Part shown: piece after piece, positions 7,271 through 8,348 of the stretch | Layout of the letters: every line of letters begins with the position of its first letter | How positions within the stretch are numbered: the stretch's first letter is position 1 | Source of the DNA: JAPLJQ01 sp037143735 | GTDB taxonomy: Bacteria; Desulfobacterota; Syntrophia; Syntrophales; UBA2185 | NCBI GenBank assembly: GCA_037143735.1 | Contig: JBAWYD010000096.1 | Location: 1-8,348, forward strand | Direction of reading: 5' to 3' | DNA: 8,348 nucleotides | Program-made: the position numbers and the translations under genes | The notes under the pieces: generated by a model | Database searches by the model: none | What the model was told of the DNA's origin: nothing | Seen by the model: only the letters and a program-made list of their open reading frames with translations

Positions 7271-8050
7271 ATGGCCGATGCACGAAGATTTTTCCGTTAT
7301 GTGATTCCGGGGCTCACCTTCATCATTGAAATCTCCATTTACTTCTGGCTTTCTAATCCGGGAAAATTCCATAATTCCATCTTAACAATCTTTTCCGGTA
7401 AGGATGTTGGAATAGGAGCCTTCTTTGCTCTTTTTATAGCATCTGGCGCTCTCGGATTTCTTTTAGGGATCATCTACCATTTCCTGTACTGGTTGCCATG
7501 CGTCCGTCCTTGCATGGTCGATCATTCGCCCTTGATCAAGAAGATGATGGGGTTTGGATGGGTAGAGTTAAAATATTGTGACAGTTGCGATGTTGAACAA
7601 AAAGAGATAACGCAGGCTGGCGCCTGGCGTATTTTAACCGCCTTTTGGCATTCGAGGAGGGGTTCATCAGAAATTATCAAAGGTGCCAACGAACGGATTG
7701 ACAGCCTTGGGAACACCGTGCACGGATTGGGGACCGCCTGTGTCGGGGCGTTGATTTCCTACCCTCTGTGGATATTCATTCAATGTTATCTGGGAAATTT
7801 TAATCCCCCCCTATCCATTTGTTGGTCATTGTTCTTTTTTGCCGCATTTTTTTATATCGCCATCCTTATTTTCCATATTGCCAACTATCTCGCAATCGTC
7901 AGAGATTTCAATAGCATCATCAATATCGTCACGACGCAACAAATTCGGAGTGAGTACGAAAAGAATGAAAATACTCCTATAATGATATTCATATCGAAGA
8001 GAGATCTGGCAGACAAATATACTTGTTTAAGGCGAAAGAATGAACGTTAA
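7271..8050 (+). CDS. Unrecognised membrane protein with four predicted membrane segments
   Basis: A 259-residue protein I do not recognise. Hydrophobic segments at about 11-28, 48-76, 151-171 and 181-208 give two hairpins, with a soluble loop of about 75 residues between them and a charged C-terminal tail of about 50 residues. The loop holds a CDSC pair (Cys103, Cys106) and a basic region around HSRRG (127-131). The segment just before the third membrane helix, RIDSLGNTVHGLG, carries a histidine in an otherwise apolar context. Nothing suggests a transporter or signal peptidase. Its position inside the defence operon, directly before the methylase and overlapping it by 11 nt, makes a membrane-acting effector or membrane anchor an attractive inference, but there is no motif evidence for either. 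GAGGA (7259-7263) precedes the ATG by seven bases. A 133-base gap without a recognisable promoter or gene separates it from the HEPN-like gene, so it may be a separate cargo unit. Confidence 0.75.
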   Translation: MADARRFFRYVIPGLTFIIEISIYFWLSNPGKFHNSILTIFSGKDVGIGAFFALFIASGALGFLLGIIYHFLYWLPCVRPCMVDHSPLIKKMMGFGWVELKYCDSCDVEQKEITQAGAWRILTAFWHSRRGSSEIIKGANERIDSLGNTVHGLGTACVGALISYPLWIFIQCYLGNFNPPLSICWSLFFFAAFFYIAILIFHIANYLAIVRDFNSIINIVTTQQIRSEYEKNENTPIMIFISKRDLADKYTCLRRKNER

Positions 8051-8348
8051 TCGGCCGAGGGTGCTGATCGAAGAGTGGTTGCCGGTGGCGGCGATCGGGG
8101 CGGAGAGCCAGCGGGAGCGGGGGGCGAGCAGCGCTCTGCCGCCGTTGTATTTCCTCCATGTCTGGTGGGCGAGGCGGCCTTTGGTGGCGAGCCGGGCAGC
8201 GGTTTTGGCCAGCGTTCTGCCGACCTGGTCGGGTCGGTGGCCGAACGATCTACGGAAAAAATTTCCCACCCGCGAGGCATATCAGGAGTGGTTTCTCCGC
8301 CTCATCGGCATTCTTGGCGATCCTGTGGCCGGGCGGAAGCTCATCCAG
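8040..8348 (+). CDS. DUF1156 DNA methylase, N-terminal part (runs off the right edge)
   Basis: The first 103 residues of a large protein. RVLIEEWLPVAAIGAESQRE (7-26) followed by LHVWWARRPLVASRAAVL (39-56) is the clear signature of the DUF1156 N-terminal domain of putative adenine-specific DNA methylases, normally around 900-1000 residues. The catalytic methylase motifs lie beyond the window and cannot be checked. The ATG is the first start after an in-frame TAA at 8028-8030; AAGG (8029-8032) lies seven bases ahead. The start overlaps the last 11 nt of the membrane protein gene, so the two are likely coupled. The GC content rises again to the level of the ATPase gene or above. DUF1156 methylases are known companions of DUF499 ATPases in predicted defence loci, where they probably mark self DNA or form part of the attack complex; which of these applies is unresolved. 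Confidence 0.9.
   Translation, partial: MNVNRPRVLIEEWLPVAAIGAESQRERGASSALPPLYFLHVWWARRPLVASRAAVLASVLPTWSGRWPNDLRKKFPTREAYQEWFLRLIGILGDPVAGRKLIQ

Noticed and set aside
3771..8040. Possible mobile-element insertion boundaries around the embedded block
   Set aside because: No transposase, integrase, terminal inverted repeat or flanking direct repeat was found by eye. The composition change alone does not show a mobile element.
8027..8280. Two overlapping - strand frames (77 and 80 codons) at the right edge
   Set aside because: Both are antisense to the DUF1156 signature region and rich in Pro, Arg and Ser, as is usual for frame shadows of GC-rich genes.

Overview
The window reads as a bacterial defence island carried on one strand. 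Every gene I can support is on the + strand and most are closely spaced. No single gene fixes the host. Strong purine-rich ribosome binding sites, the mixed GC content and the gene families would suit a Gram-negative bacterium, for example a Thermodesulfobacteriota/deltaproteobacterial genome, but that is a weak guess.

Layout. Bases 1-92 hold the last 29 codons of an unrecognised gene. A leader region follows (93-286) with a candidate promoter and a bulged hairpin. Next comes a DUF499-family AAA-type ATPase of about 1021 residues (287-3352), then a 134-aa companion protein (3366-3770). Four further genes form two pairs: a HipA-like kinase with a DUF3037-like protein (3870-5502, overlapping by 11 nt), and a DUF262 protein with a small HEPN-like protein (5552-7137, 5 nt apart). 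A 259-aa protein with four predicted membrane segments (7271-8050) comes next. Its last 11 nt overlap the start of a DUF1156 DNA methylase, which runs off the right edge (8040-8348).

Interpretation. A DUF499 ATPase plus a DUF1156 methylase is the core of a known class of predicted anti-phage systems. Such systems are usually completed by a large helicase, and I recall them being described as helicase-methylase-ATPase ('Hma') systems with unrelated genes embedded between the core genes. This window fits that picture. The GC-rich core genes (ATPase, companion, methylase) bracket about 4.3 kb of visibly AT-richer genes. The embedded genes look like self-contained effector modules: a kinase with its DUF3037 partner, a DUF262 NTPase/nuclease-type protein with a probable HEPN RNase, and a membrane protein that could be a further effector. 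The helicase is not in the window and would be expected downstream of the methylase.

New or least described here: the membrane protein, the long C-terminal extension of the DUF3037 protein, and the combination of two cargo pairs and a membrane protein inside one ATPase/methylase operon. No tRNA, rRNA, CRISPR array, insertion sequence or attachment site was seen.
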